From a virus, in IMG/VR virus record IMGVR_UViG_3300035698_010051, positions 1 to 39,077 of that record: 39,077 nt of DNA; one strand, written 5' to 3'. The notes under the pieces were generated by a model. That model did not search any database, was not told where the DNA came from, and was given only the letters and a program-made list of their open reading frames with translations. Numbering within the stretch: the stretch's first letter is position 1; each line of letters opens with the position of its first letter. The translations under genes were made by a program, and so were the position numbers. Below are positions 14,328-20,939 of this stretch, piece after piece.

Positions 14328-14602
14328 GGTGTCAGCCCCTGCTCTGCCAGTATCCGGCAATACCGTTCGTGTCGTTGTCTCCGCGCATTTCCCATAAACG
14401 AGGCCGCTATCCGGTCAACAAGTGCATCCGACAGCGGCGACAACGTGATAAGGGCCTGCCCGGGCGGGGAAGAAGGAAAGGGGGAGACGCCCGGACAGGC
14501 CGCAAAAGTAGCAGCGGCAGGATTTGAACCTGCGACCTCCAGGTTATGGGCCTGGCGAGATGACCTGACTTCTCCACGCTGCTGTGTCGTTGTGTCGCTC
14601 AT
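14324..14602 (-). CDS. Small ORF overlapping a tRNA gene; only the 3' part looks protein-like
   Basis: An open frame of 92 codons begins at ATG 14602, overlapping the previous stop (ATGA), and ends overlapping the next start (ATGA). However, its codons 7-32 are a same-strand tRNA gene (14509-14583) and read as the familiar spurious peptide H-N-L-E-V-A-G-S-N-P. The last ~40 codons (S-P-L-S-D-A-L-V-D-R-I-A-A-S-F ... R-I-L-A-E-Q-G-L-T-P) look like real protein. A TTG at 14443 would give a 39-residue product. The shorter form is more plausible. No function is recognised. Confidence 0.4.
   Translation of the reverse strand: MSDTTTQQRGEVRSSRQAHNLEVAGSNPAAATFAACPGVSPFPSSPPGQALITLSPLSDALVDRIAASFMGNARRQRHERYCRILAEQGLTP
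14453..14501. repeat. Large hairpin with 14-bp arms next to the tRNA 3' end
   Basis: Arms 14453-14466 (GGCCTGCCCGGGCG) and 14488-14501 (CGCCCGGACAGGCC) pair with one mismatch around a 21-nt loop that is all purine on the + strand. The nearer arm begins 7 nt beyond the tRNA 3' end in the tRNA's own direction of transcription. It could serve as a processing or stability element. A T-run typical of an intrinsic terminator is absent. Confidence 0.6.
14509..14583 (-). tRNA. tRNA-Met (anticodon CAU), initiator-like but atypical
   Basis: Reading the - strand from 14583 to 14509: acceptor AGCAGCG/CGCTGCT (7 bp), TG, D stem GAGA/TCTC with a loop containing GG, anticodon stem CCAGG/CCTGG around loop CCCATAA, a 5-nt variable region AGGTC, T stem GCAGG/CCTGC around TTCAAAT, and discriminator A. 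All four stems pair. The D-arm and T-arm sequences recall bacterial initiator tRNA-fMet. Odd points: position 33 is C instead of the near-universal U, the first pair is A1:U72 rather than the bacterial initiator C1/A72 mismatch, and the anticodon stem has A29:U41 instead of three G:C pairs. CCA is not encoded. tRNA-Ile with modified CAU cannot be excluded. Confidence 0.85.
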
Positions 14603-14943
14603 GAATCATCTCGGGATATCGCTGCCACTTGATCGGAAACCTGCGTCCTGCTACGTTTCTGTTCCGCAAGGGCGGCAAAATCAACGCCGCCACACATTTC
14701 GGAAGCCGTAAGAACAGGGGAGAAGGAAGATGCAAGACGCGAGAAAGTTCTTTGCAGAGAACCTGCGCATTCTCGGGCTGACAACACCAGCAGCGGTTCA
14801 GCAGAATCCAGAGAAGTACAACCTGTCTTTGGGGCTGGTTGCGCTGGCGGAGCAAACCGCAGAGACACATCGCCTGTTACCTGCTGTCCACAGACAATTG
14901 CAGATGCTCGGACGCTGACTTCACTGATCACTGTGTCGTTCAT
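14599..14943 (-). CDS. Hypothetical early protein (114 aa), uncertain
   Basis: ATG 14943 has a strong AAAAGGAG site at ideal spacing and overlaps the upstream HTH gene stop (ATGA). The stop at 14599 likewise overlaps an ATG. The product is Ser/Ala-rich with several Cys, and its C-terminal part (V-D-F-A-A-L-A-E-Q-K-R-S-R-T-Q-V) looks protein-like, while the middle does not. A + strand frame (14730-14918) with its own RBS lies opposite. Translation signals favour this strand, but composition is not decisive. No family is recognised. Confidence 0.45.
   Translation of the reverse strand: MNDTVISEVSVRASAIVCGQQVTGDVSLRFAPPAQPAPKTGCTSLDSAEPLLVLSARECAGSLQRTFSRLASSFSPVLTASEMCGGVDFAALAEQKRSRTQVSDQVAAISRDDS
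14730..14918 (+). CDS. Alternative small + strand ORF (62 aa), uncertain
   Basis: ATG 14730 follows GAGAAGGAAG. The 62-residue product is amphipathic and helical (F-F-A-E-N-L-R-I-L-G-L-T-T-P ... L-G-L-V-A-L-A-E-Q-T-A-E-T-H) and reads more like a natural protein than the frame opposite to it. It would be a lone + strand gene inside the leftward operon, which argues against it. Either strand may be real. No family is recognised. Confidence 0.35.
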   Translation: MQDARKFFAENLRILGLTTPAAVQQNPEKYNLSLGLVALAEQTAETHRLLPAVHRQLQMLGR

Positions 14944-15164
14944 GAATCACTCCTTTTGCCAGCGCCCGCCGTAGACGGGGGGGTGACAGACACTTGATGA
15001 AGAACCAAGTCCTGAGTTAAAAAAGGGGCCAAATCCGCGACATAGTACCATGCCCCCGGCCTCTTGGTTCTTGCTCGTTCTATCCGCCCTTGTTTTTCCC
15101 ATCGAATGAACGTTTGGCGATGTACCCCGCAGCGCCCTGCGGCTTCTGTTTGGTTGACTATCAC
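14940..15164 (-). CDS. Small HTH DNA-binding protein, excisionase/Cro-like (74 aa)
   Basis: GTG 15164 is preceded by AAGGAGAT at good spacing. The N-terminal half has an excisionase/MerR-type helix-turn-helix (N-Q-T-E-A-A-G-R-C-G-V-H-R-Q-T-F-I-R-W-E-K-Q-G-R-I), followed by a wing-like Y-Y-V-A-D-L. It is the first gene of the leftward early operon and is transcribed divergently from the CI-like repressor, the usual place for a Cro-type switch protein or an Xis acting with the integrase. The C-terminal ~20 residues are polar and probably disordered. Confidence 0.65.
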   Translation of the reverse strand: MIVNQTEAAGRCGVHRQTFIRWEKQGRIERARTKRPGAWYYVADLAPFLTQDLVLHQVSVTPPSTAGAGKRSDS

Positions 15165-15240
15165 TTCAAAATCTCCTTGAGGTTTCGTTGCTTTTTACCG
15201 TAATTGCGGCGTGATCGAGATACAAGTCCTCATGTCGTGA

Positions 15241-15270
15241 TTTGTAACATTTTTTACAAAGCTGTATATT
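15241..15270 (+). promoter_or_regulatory. Repressor promoter with overlapping palindromic operator
   Basis: A -35-like TTGTAA (15242-15247) and a -10-like TATATT (15265-15270) are spaced by exactly 17 bp, upstream of AAAGGAGG and ATG 15300. The perfect palindrome TTTGTAA-N6-TTACAAA (15241-15260) covers the -35 region, and a further TTACAAA half-site lies at 15280-15286. This is what an autoregulated lysogeny promoter would look like. The likely operator also sits upstream of the divergent HTH gene, so one protein could control both directions. Confidence 0.6.
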
Positions 15271-15299
15271 CGCAACACCTTACAAAGGAGGGGCTCACT

Positions 15300-15953
15300 A
15301 TGAGACTCGTGATAACAGAGAGCCTGGCCTGCTTTCTTGACCAACATCCACTGACAATGGAAGAAGTCGCAAATCGCGGTGGCGGTGCTCTCGATGCTCT
15401 CTATCGGATCCGACGCGAACGAAACGGATGGCTTTCTGATAAAACCACGGAAAAACTAGCGCGCGGACTTGGGGTGAGTGAGCTAGCCCTGATGCAGATT
15501 GCGATTGGCCAGCCACCGATGAACGCAGGAGGCGGCATCGTGGAAGTCCCGCTGCATCATACCGTACGCGTGTACGGGCTGGCCAATGCGCTCGCGCTCA
15601 ACGCGGATGTCATTTACGGCGATGAGATCCCCGAGAATGAAGCGGACCTCGACACGGTTACTGTCACCGACCGGCGCGTCTGCGCGGCCTTCCGGATCAG
15701 CGGCCAGAGCATGGAACCGGGGATCATCGACGGCGACGTGGTCCATTGTATCAAGCCGGATTCACTTGACGACATCGCTCAGGGCAAGACGGTCCTCTGC
15801 AAGTGGAACGACACGGTCGCGTGCAAGCGTTACCGCCGTTACGGTGATACCGTTGTCCTCGAATCGACCAACTCGGCCGGTGAGAACTACGAGATCACGG
15901 CAGCCGAAATCGAGTGGCTGCTTGTCGTCGTCAAGATCGAGAGGGACGCATAG
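15300..15953 (+). CDS. cI: CI/LexA-like phage repressor (S24 peptidase family)
   Basis: 217 residues from ATG 15300 behind AAAGGAGG. The N-terminal ~70 residues form a small HTH region (L-T-M-E-E-V-A-N-R-G-G-G-A-L-D-A-L-Y-R-I). The C-terminal domain is S24-type: R-I-S-G-Q-S-M-E-P-G-I-I-D-G-D with probable catalytic Ser137, and C-K-R-Y-R-R with Lys176, a spacing close to LexA. An Ala76-Gly77 pair could be the self-cleavage site but lies farther from the Ser than in LexA or lambda CI, so cleavage is uncertain. It should hold the divergent early operon off in the lysogen and respond to DNA damage. A palindromic operator overlaps its promoter. Confidence 0.88.
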   Translation: MRLVITESLACFLDQHPLTMEEVANRGGGALDALYRIRRERNGWLSDKTTEKLARGLGVSELALMQIAIGQPPMNAGGGIVEVPLHHTVRVYGLANALALNADVIYGDEIPENEADLDTVTVTDRRVCAAFRISGQSMEPGIIDGDVVHCIKPDSLDDIAQGKTVLCKWNDTVACKRYRRYGDTVVLESTNSAGENYEITAAEIEWLLVVVKIERDA

Positions 15954-15967
15954 GAGGGGGTAGCTCC

Positions 15968-16495
15968 ATGGACAAACGACTCCACAAACGAAAGAGCCCG
16001 ATACTGGCGGCAGTACTTGGCGGCATTCATCCATTCGGCTTCCTATATTTTGGCTGGCGAGTCGCCCTTTGTGTGTGGCTTTCATGGGGAATAGCAGCTG
16101 CATGTATCCTGCTGCTAAGAATTGAGAAAGTGCCCCCTTTCTCTGGATTGGCTCAATCAGGCGTCCTCGCACTGTTTGCTTACGCCGTTGCACAAATGAA
16201 GAACAAACGAGCAGGGTCAGCGGCAACAGCTTTACTCATCGGAGGGGCGTTGTTTCCATGGATCTGTACCGTAACGGTGGCTATTGCATCCTTTAAGCTG
16301 CTTGGGGATAGTATTGCCGCCCATTCATTACGCCTGGCAGGTGCAGCTGCTATCGGCTGCCTGTTTATGACGCCCATGACGTTCCTTCTAACTGGCACGT
16401 TTACATTTTGGAGCACAAGACCATTGACACTGATGATCCTCGCTACGAACCACGCGGCTGATGAGGAGTTCGCGACTGAGGTCAGCGGGGAGTAG
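15968..16495 (+). CDS. Multi-pass membrane protein in the repressor operon (175 aa)
   Basis: ATG 15968 follows AGGAGGGGG directly after cI. After a Lys/Arg-rich start there are about five hydrophobic stretches (around residues 11-32, 33-50, 60-77, 86-106 and 118-146). The first (S-P-I-L-A-A-V-L-G-G-I-H-P-F-G-F-L-Y-F-G) resembles the opening of small TM2-like membrane proteins. The C-terminus is acidic. Co-transcription with cI implies expression in the lysogen. Membrane proteins in this slot are often superinfection-exclusion or defence factors, but no known family is recognised. Base composition looks more AT-rich than neighbours, consistent with acquired cargo. Confidence 0.65.
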   Translation: MDKRLHKRKSPILAAVLGGIHPFGFLYFGWRVALCVWLSWGIAAACILLLRIEKVPPFSGLAQSGVLALFAYAVAQMKNKRAGSAATALLIGGALFPWICTVTVAIASFKLLGDSIAAHSLRLAGAAAIGCLFMTPMTFLLTGTFTFWSTRPLTLMILATNHAADEEFATEVSGE

Positions 16496-16560
16496 CGCAG
16501 AACGGGTGGAAGGAGAAAGAACCGCAAGTGGAAGAAATAGTATGAGGAGATGGCCAGAGC

Positions 16561-16920
16561 ATGAAAGCAACACCGAAACCGAAATCAGTCAGACAGCTTC
16601 GCGCGAAGTTCCTTTTCCCAGACGACTACAACCCTGTTTATGCGAACGGGGCGTGGGGCGGTGTGACACCGCACGGTGAGATCGTCGCCCACTTCTTCCA
16701 GGAGCGCCAGGGGCTTCCGCTTGAACAGCAGCTCGACGTGGATTCGAACGGCATACTGTTGAACACATCGATCAAGGAACCCGAAGGGCATGGTGACATT
16801 CTTGTCCGTTTTGTTCATGCGGGAGTAACCATGGATCTTGCGACCGCAAAGGCCGTTCACAACTGGCTCGGCGAGAAGATCGGCGATCTCGAACAACGGA
16901 TAAAGAAGGGTAAGGTATGA
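16561..16920 (+). CDS. DUF3467-like protein (119 aa)
   Basis: ATG 16561 with GAGGAGA about 10 nt upstream. The pattern Y-A-N-G-A-W-G-G-V-T-P-H-G-E-I-V-A-H-F, a central mixed region and a C-terminal helix M-D-L-A-T-A-K-A-V-H-N-W-L-G-E-K-I match the layout of DUF3467-like proteins, whose function is not established. The stop overlaps the next start as ATGA, coupling it to the antitoxin gene. It may be an accessory of the toxin-antitoxin locus or an independent lysogeny gene. Confidence 0.5.
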   Translation: MKATPKPKSVRQLRAKFLFPDDYNPVYANGAWGGVTPHGEIVAHFFQERQGLPLEQQLDVDSNGILLNTSIKEPEGHGDILVRFVHAGVTMDLATAKAVHNWLGEKIGDLEQRIKKGKV

Positions 16921-17255
16921 GCAGTACACACACAGTTGTTCTCTCGCAGTTGGTGCAGTACTTTGTGTCAGGATCGACAACAGGTTTTCCCTGCCTGGAG
17001 GCGCACCCGGTGAAACAGACCAGTCCCCATGCGTCCGCATCCGACACCAACCAGCCGCGCCGTCTTTACCGTCAAACGCCGGCCTATTCCCCTGGAACCG
17101 TCACCATGCCCGGAACCATGGCCGTTTCGCACATTGTTGCTCATCGTTCCGACGACATGGCAATCAGCCTCGATGACGCCTTCATGCTCTCAGCCGACGC
17201 GTTACGTGCGATCTGGGACACGCCGGAGGAGGACGAAGCATGGAAGGACTTGTGA
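16917..17255 (+). CDS. Putative antitoxin of a MazF/PemK-type pair (112 aa)
   Basis: Starts at ATG 16917 (ATGA overlap with the preceding gene) and overlaps the toxin gene by 16 bp. The C-terminal ~32 residues, M-A-I-S-L-D-D-A-F ... W-D-T-P-E-E-D-E-A-W-K-D-L, have the acidic Trp-containing ending typical of antitoxins partnered with MazF/PemK-like toxins, which bind and block the toxin. The N-terminal ~75 residues are Pro/Thr/Ser-rich and match nothing I know. A shorter product from ATG 17107, 17119 or 17158 is possible. Gene order (antitoxin first, overlapping) is canonical. Confidence 0.6.
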   Translation: MSSTHTVVLSQLVQYFVSGSTTGFPCLEAHPVKQTSPHASASDTNQPRRLYRQTPAYSPGTVTMPGTMAVSHIVAHRSDDMAISLDDAFMLSADALRAIWDTPEEDEAWKDL

Positions 17256-17545
17256 GGGGGGATGTTGTCGTTGTTGATGTTGAGTTCAGCAATGCATCAG
17301 ACTCAAAGCGCAGGCCTGCTATGGTTGCCGCGGTCACAGAGATGAACGATCTCATCGTCTGTGCCATAACAAGCAAAGCACGCAAAGGCCCCTATCGCGT
17401 TCCCGTGGAAGCCTGCGACTTCGCCACTGGCTCTTTACCGCAACCATCTTCTGTGCGAGCGGATTTCCTTATGACCATTAGCCGTGGACGGGTCCATCAC
17501 CGTACCGGCCATCTTTCCAGCGGGCCGGTAGAAACTGAGGGTTGA
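17240..17545 (+). CDS. MazF/PemK-family toxin (endoribonuclease)
   Basis: 101 residues from ATG 17240 with a GGAGGAGG site. MazF-type hallmarks are present: R-G-D-V-V-V-V-D-V near the N-terminus, K-R-R-P-A-M-V (Arg24/25, likely catalytic) and I-V-C-A-I-T-S with Thr44, then V-R-A-D-F-L-M-T-I-S-R-G-R-V ... T-G-H-L-S. MazF-type toxins cut mRNA at specific short sequences and stop translation until the antitoxin returns. Placed between the repressor block and terminase, it may stabilise the lysogen or abort infection by rivals. All expected core motifs appear intact. Confidence 0.8.
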   Translation: MEGLVRGDVVVVDVEFSNASDSKRRPAMVAAVTEMNDLIVCAITSKARKGPYRVPVEACDFATGSLPQPSSVRADFLMTISRGRVHHRTGHLSSGPVETEG

Positions 17546-17548
17546 CGT

Positions 17549-19060
17549 TTGTCAACGGTGCATAGCCTGACGCTGTCCGAGGCAGTCGAGTTCTACCGCC
17601 GCATTCTCGCCGCGGGCAAGGCGCCTGTAATCCGCGCGCTCGCACTTGATGACCTGTACTTCCTCCTTGCCTACCTCTGCCGCCGGCGCGACATGCTGCA
17701 CCCCTGGGTATACGCCCGGGTCCGGGAGTTCGAGGCGAGTCCCGACGGGCACTTGGACCTGTGGGCACGCGGTCACTACAAGTCCACCGTCATCACATTC
17801 GGCGGCACGCTGCAAGAGATTCTGCGCGATCCCGAGATTACTGTCGGCATCTTCTCCCACACTCGGCCTGCGGCCAAGGCGTTCCTGCGCCAGCTGCAGC
17901 GGGAGTTGGAGGCTAACCGGGAGCTCCAGGCGCTGTTTCCAGATGTGCTGTTTACGGAGCCTGCCCGGGAAGCGCCGATGTGGAGCCTTGACAGCGGTCT
18001 GATCGTGCGGCGTAAGGGCAACCCTAAGGAGGGGACCGTCGAGGCGTCAGGGCTTGTGGACGGTCAGCCGACCGGTAAACACTACGCCCTGGTTGTCTAC
18101 GATGATGTAGTGACTCTGGAGTCGGTGACCACTCCGGAGCAGATCGAGAAGACAACTTCATCGTGGGAACTGAGCCTTAACCTGATTGCTGCGGGCGGGA
18201 AACGCCGATACGTCGGCACAACCTACCATTTCAACGATACCTACAAGACGATCCGGTCGCGCGGTGCAGCATCTGCTCGCGTGCATCCTGCCACTGCTGA
18301 TGGCACGATGGAAGGGGTTCCGGTCCTGCTGACCAGGGTGGAACTGGCGGAGAAACGGCGCGACATGGGACCGTACACGTTTGCGTGCCAACTCCTGCTC
18401 AATCCGGTTGCCGACCGGGTGCAGGGGTTTCAGCAGGATTGGTTACGGTTTTATGACATTCCGCCGAAAACGGCCGGCTGGAATATCTACCTGCTCGTGG
18501 ATCCGGCCAGCGAGAAAAAGGTGCGCAGCGATTACACGGTTATGGCGGTGATAGGGCTCGCACCGGACAACAACTATTACCTGCTCGACATGGTGCGTGA
18601 CCGGCTCAACCTCACCGAGCGCGCAAATGCGTTGTTTGACCTCGTCAACCGCTGGCACCCGATACGCACCGGCTACGAGCATTACGGGCTGCAGGCGGAC
18701 GTGGAGTTCGTCACACTGGAGATGGAGCGGCGGAACTGGCGGTTCCCGATCATTAAGCTCGGCGGGCAGATGCCTAAGAACGATCGGATACGTCGGACCA
18801 TCCCGCTGTTTGAGCAGGGGCGGTTCTGGTTGCCGCGGCGGTTGCTGTACGTCGACCGGGAACGGCGGTCCCGCGACCTGATCAACGAGTTCGTGCATGA
18901 CGAATACCTGGCGTTCCCCGTGGCCGAACACGATGACATGCTCGACTGTTTGGCGCGGATCATGGAGGTGGATCTTAAAGCACGGTTTCCGGCGCCGCAA
19001 CCGCCCGAAAATGAAACACGCGCCGTATCTATGACAACCTCTCGTTACAAAGTGGTGTGA
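17549..19060 (+). CDS. terL: Terminase large subunit
   Basis: 503 residues. The ATPase domain contains R-G-H-Y-K-S-T (residues 74-80), the Walker A variant of podoviral terminases, and Walker B A-L-V-V-Y-D-D. The nuclease domain shows L-L-V-D-P-A-S-E-K ... S-D-Y-T-V-M-A-V and E-H-D-D-M-L-D-C-L, with the expected acidic residues. TerL pumps DNA into proheads and cuts concatemers. The start TTG 17549 has GAGGG 7 nt upstream; GTG 17558 is an alternative. No small subunit gene is evident immediately upstream, where the toxin gene lies. Confidence 0.9.
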   Translation: MSTVHSLTLSEAVEFYRRILAAGKAPVIRALALDDLYFLLAYLCRRRDMLHPWVYARVREFEASPDGHLDLWARGHYKSTVITFGGTLQEILRDPEITVGIFSHTRPAAKAFLRQLQRELEANRELQALFPDVLFTEPAREAPMWSLDSGLIVRRKGNPKEGTVEASGLVDGQPTGKHYALVVYDDVVTLESVTTPEQIEKTTSSWELSLNLIAAGGKRRYVGTTYHFNDTYKTIRSRGAASARVHPATADGTMEGVPVLLTRVELAEKRRDMGPYTFACQLLLNPVADRVQGFQQDWLRFYDIPPKTAGWNIYLLVDPASEKKVRSDYTVMAVIGLAPDNNYYLLDMVRDRLNLTERANALFDLVNRWHPIRTGYEHYGLQADVEFVTLEMERRNWRFPIIKLGGQMPKNDRIRRTIPLFEQGRFWLPRRLLYVDRERRSRDLINEFVHDEYLAFPVAEHDDMLDCLARIMEVDLKARFPAPQPPENETRAVSMTTSRYKVV

Positions 19061-19064
19061 GCAT

Positions 19065-19268
19065 ATGTGCTTCTCAAGTAAGCCGAGTATTCCGAAACCG
19101 CCGCCGCCGCCGGAGCCGCTGAAGGACGCGGACACAACCGTGTCGAACGCACGTTCCCGGCAAAAGCGTCTGGCTGCCGCGGCTGGTGGGCTCGGGAACA
19201 CGGTTAAGACCTCGCCGCTCGGCACGGTTCCGCCGCCGCCTGGTGGTAAAACGCTGCTCGGAGAATAG
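19065..19268 (+). CDS. Small Pro-rich conserved podovirus protein (67 aa)
   Basis: Begins M-C-F-S-S-K-P-S-I-P-K-P-P-P-P-P and ends T-V-P-P-P-P-G-G-K-T-L-L-G. Tiny Cys-start, Pro-rich proteins with an Arg/Ala helix (S-R-Q-K-R-L-A-A-A-A) and a K-T-S-P-L-G segment recur between terminase and portal genes of podoviruses. Function is unknown; it could be a minor head-completion or lipidated protein. It fits exactly between terL and the portal gene, whose ATG follows its stop immediately. Confidence 0.65.
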   Translation: MCFSSKPSIPKPPPPPEPLKDADTTVSNARSRQKRLAAAAGGLGNTVKTSPLGTVPPPPGGKTLLGE

Positions 19269-20939
19269 ATGGACGCGGACACCAAAACCATTTCCATCCT
19301 GACCCAGCGGCTCGCACAGCTCAAGAAGCAACGCTCGTCCTGGGTTGATACCTGGACGGACCTGCGTGACAACCTGCTGCCGTACCACGGGCGTCCGCTC
19401 GGCAGCGGGGGTGCATCGACGTACAACGACGGCCAACGCCATGACACGTCTATTTATGATGGCTTGCCGTTGCGTGCGATGGGGATTGCAGGTGCTGGAT
19501 TGATGTCGGGCCTGACCTCCCCAAGCAGACCTTGGTTCGCATTGACCGTCGAAGACCCGGACCTCGCCGATGACTATGAGGTACGTGAGTGGCTGTCAGC
19601 AGTGCAGGCGCGGATGATGGCGACCTACGCCCGGAGTAACATTTACAACTGCCTGCATCACTTGTACCTGGAATTGATCGCGTTTGGCGGTGGCGCAGTA
19701 GCGGTGTATGAGGAATTCGACAAGGTTCTGCGCGGCCGTGCCTACACCGTCGGCGAGTACTGGCTCGGGCTCGGTGCTGACGGACTTGTGGATACGATCT
19801 ACCGGCAGTACACCATGACTACACGGCAGTTGATGACCGTTTTCGGTGAGGATAAATGCAGCGATGTGGTACGCCAGGCGATGCGCGACAATCAGCCGGA
19901 CACGCCTATCAGCGTACTCAACGCTATTGAGCCTAATGATGACCGGATCGATCTGGGCATCGAATTCGAGTGGCGCAGCGTGTATTGGGAGGCGGATAGG
20001 ACCGACGGCATTCTCGGCACGGGCGGGTTCGAAATGTGCCCGGTTCTTGCGCCGCGCTGGCATGTCAGTAGCGCCGATACCTACGGGCATGGTCCTGGGC
20101 ATGACGTGCTTGGTGATGCCAAGTGTCTGCAAAAGATATCCGAGCAGGTGCTCGTTGCCTTGGACAAGACGATTGAACCGCCGATGGTTGCACCGGGGAC
20201 TATGAAGGCGGCGATGCTCAACACCATCCCGGGTGGTATTACCTACTCCGACGATCTTAAGGACGCGTTGCGCCCGCTGTATCAAGTCAATTTCAACCTT
20301 GCAGATGCTCAAGCTAAGATTGTGGACTTGCGCAGTGCTGTGCGCCAGGGGCTGTATAACGATCTGTTCCTAATGCTCATCGACGTGGACGCCGGAAAGA
20401 TGACTGCAACCGAAGTAGCGGCACGTCAGCAGGAAAAACTGATCATGCTCGGGCCGGTCCTGGAGCGGCTGCACAATGAGCTGCTGGAACCGCTGATCGA
20501 CCGAACGTTCAGCATCCTGCTGCGCGCCGGGTTGCTGCCGGAGGCGCCGGACGTCATTCAGGGCACTGATCTCAAGGTCGATTTCATTTCTCCTCTGGCG
20601 CTCGCGCAGCGTGCGGCCGGGCTGCAATCCATATCGACGCTTGTGCAGTTTGCCGGGCAGGTTGCTCAGGCAAAGCCGGACGTACTTGACAAGATCAATT
20701 TTGATGAGGCCATCGACGTGATGGCCGAGTCTTTGGGCACTCCCCCGCGGTTGCTGAATGATGACAGACAGGTGCAGGCATTGCGGCAGGCGCGCACACA
20801 GCAGGAACAAGCGATGCAGATGGGGCAGGCTGCTCAGGTTGCTGCGGAGACCGCGAAGGACGCGTCCGGCGTAGACCTGGAGTCCGATAACATCGTAAGC
20901 CGTATGGTCGGGCAGGGCGGGGCGGCACAGAATGGCTGA
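19269..20939 (+). CDS. Portal (head-tail connector) protein, T7-type
   Basis: 556 residues typical of T7-type head-tail connector proteins. An N-terminal helical region (L-T-Q-R-L-A-Q-L-K-K-Q-R-S-S-W) leads to L-R-D-N-L-L-P-Y and a motif G-I-A-G-A-G-L-M-S-G-L-T-S-P-S-R-P-W-F. Further on come Y-G-H-G-P-G (typically preceding the stem), M-T-A-T-E-V-A-A-R-Q-Q-E-K, and a Gln/Ala-rich C-terminal tail. The dodecameric portal is the channel for DNA packaging and ejection and docks the tail adaptor. Length and gene position after terL fit. The stop overlaps the next gene. Confidence 0.92.
   Translation: MDADTKTISILTQRLAQLKKQRSSWVDTWTDLRDNLLPYHGRPLGSGGASTYNDGQRHDTSIYDGLPLRAMGIAGAGLMSGLTSPSRPWFALTVEDPDLADDYEVREWLSAVQARMMATYARSNIYNCLHHLYLELIAFGGGAVAVYEEFDKVLRGRAYTVGEYWLGLGADGLVDTIYRQYTMTTRQLMTVFGEDKCSDVVRQAMRDNQPDTPISVLNAIEPNDDRIDLGIEFEWRSVYWEADRTDGILGTGGFEMCPVLAPRWHVSSADTYGHGPGHDVLGDAKCLQKISEQVLVALDKTIEPPMVAPGTMKAAMLNTIPGGITYSDDLKDALRPLYQVNFNLADAQAKIVDLRSAVRQGLYNDLFLMLIDVDAGKMTATEVAARQQEKLIMLGPVLERLHNELLEPLIDRTFSILLRAGLLPEAPDVIQGTDLKVDFISPLALAQRAAGLQSISTLVQFAGQVAQAKPDVLDKINFDEAIDVMAESLGTPPRLLNDDRQVQALRQARTQQEQAMQMGQAAQVAAETAKDASGVDLESDNIVSRMVGQGGAAQNG

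Larger units (their letters stand above)
14591..14949. repeat. Near-perfect 18-bp direct repeats flanking a 323-bp segment
   Basis: TGTGTCGCTCATGAATCA at 14591-14608 and TGTGTCGTTCATGAATCA at 14932-14949 differ at one position. Each copy covers a stop/start overlap on the - strand, so the two junctions share the same start context. The segment between them carries the uncertain 114-codon frame and the opposing 62-codon frame. This could mark insertion or duplication of one gene-sized unit. Confidence 0.7.

Noticed and set aside
18443-19447. - strand frame of 334 codons opposite terL
   Set aside because: TerL motifs on the + strand are unambiguous. The antisense product is His/Arg/Pro-rich.
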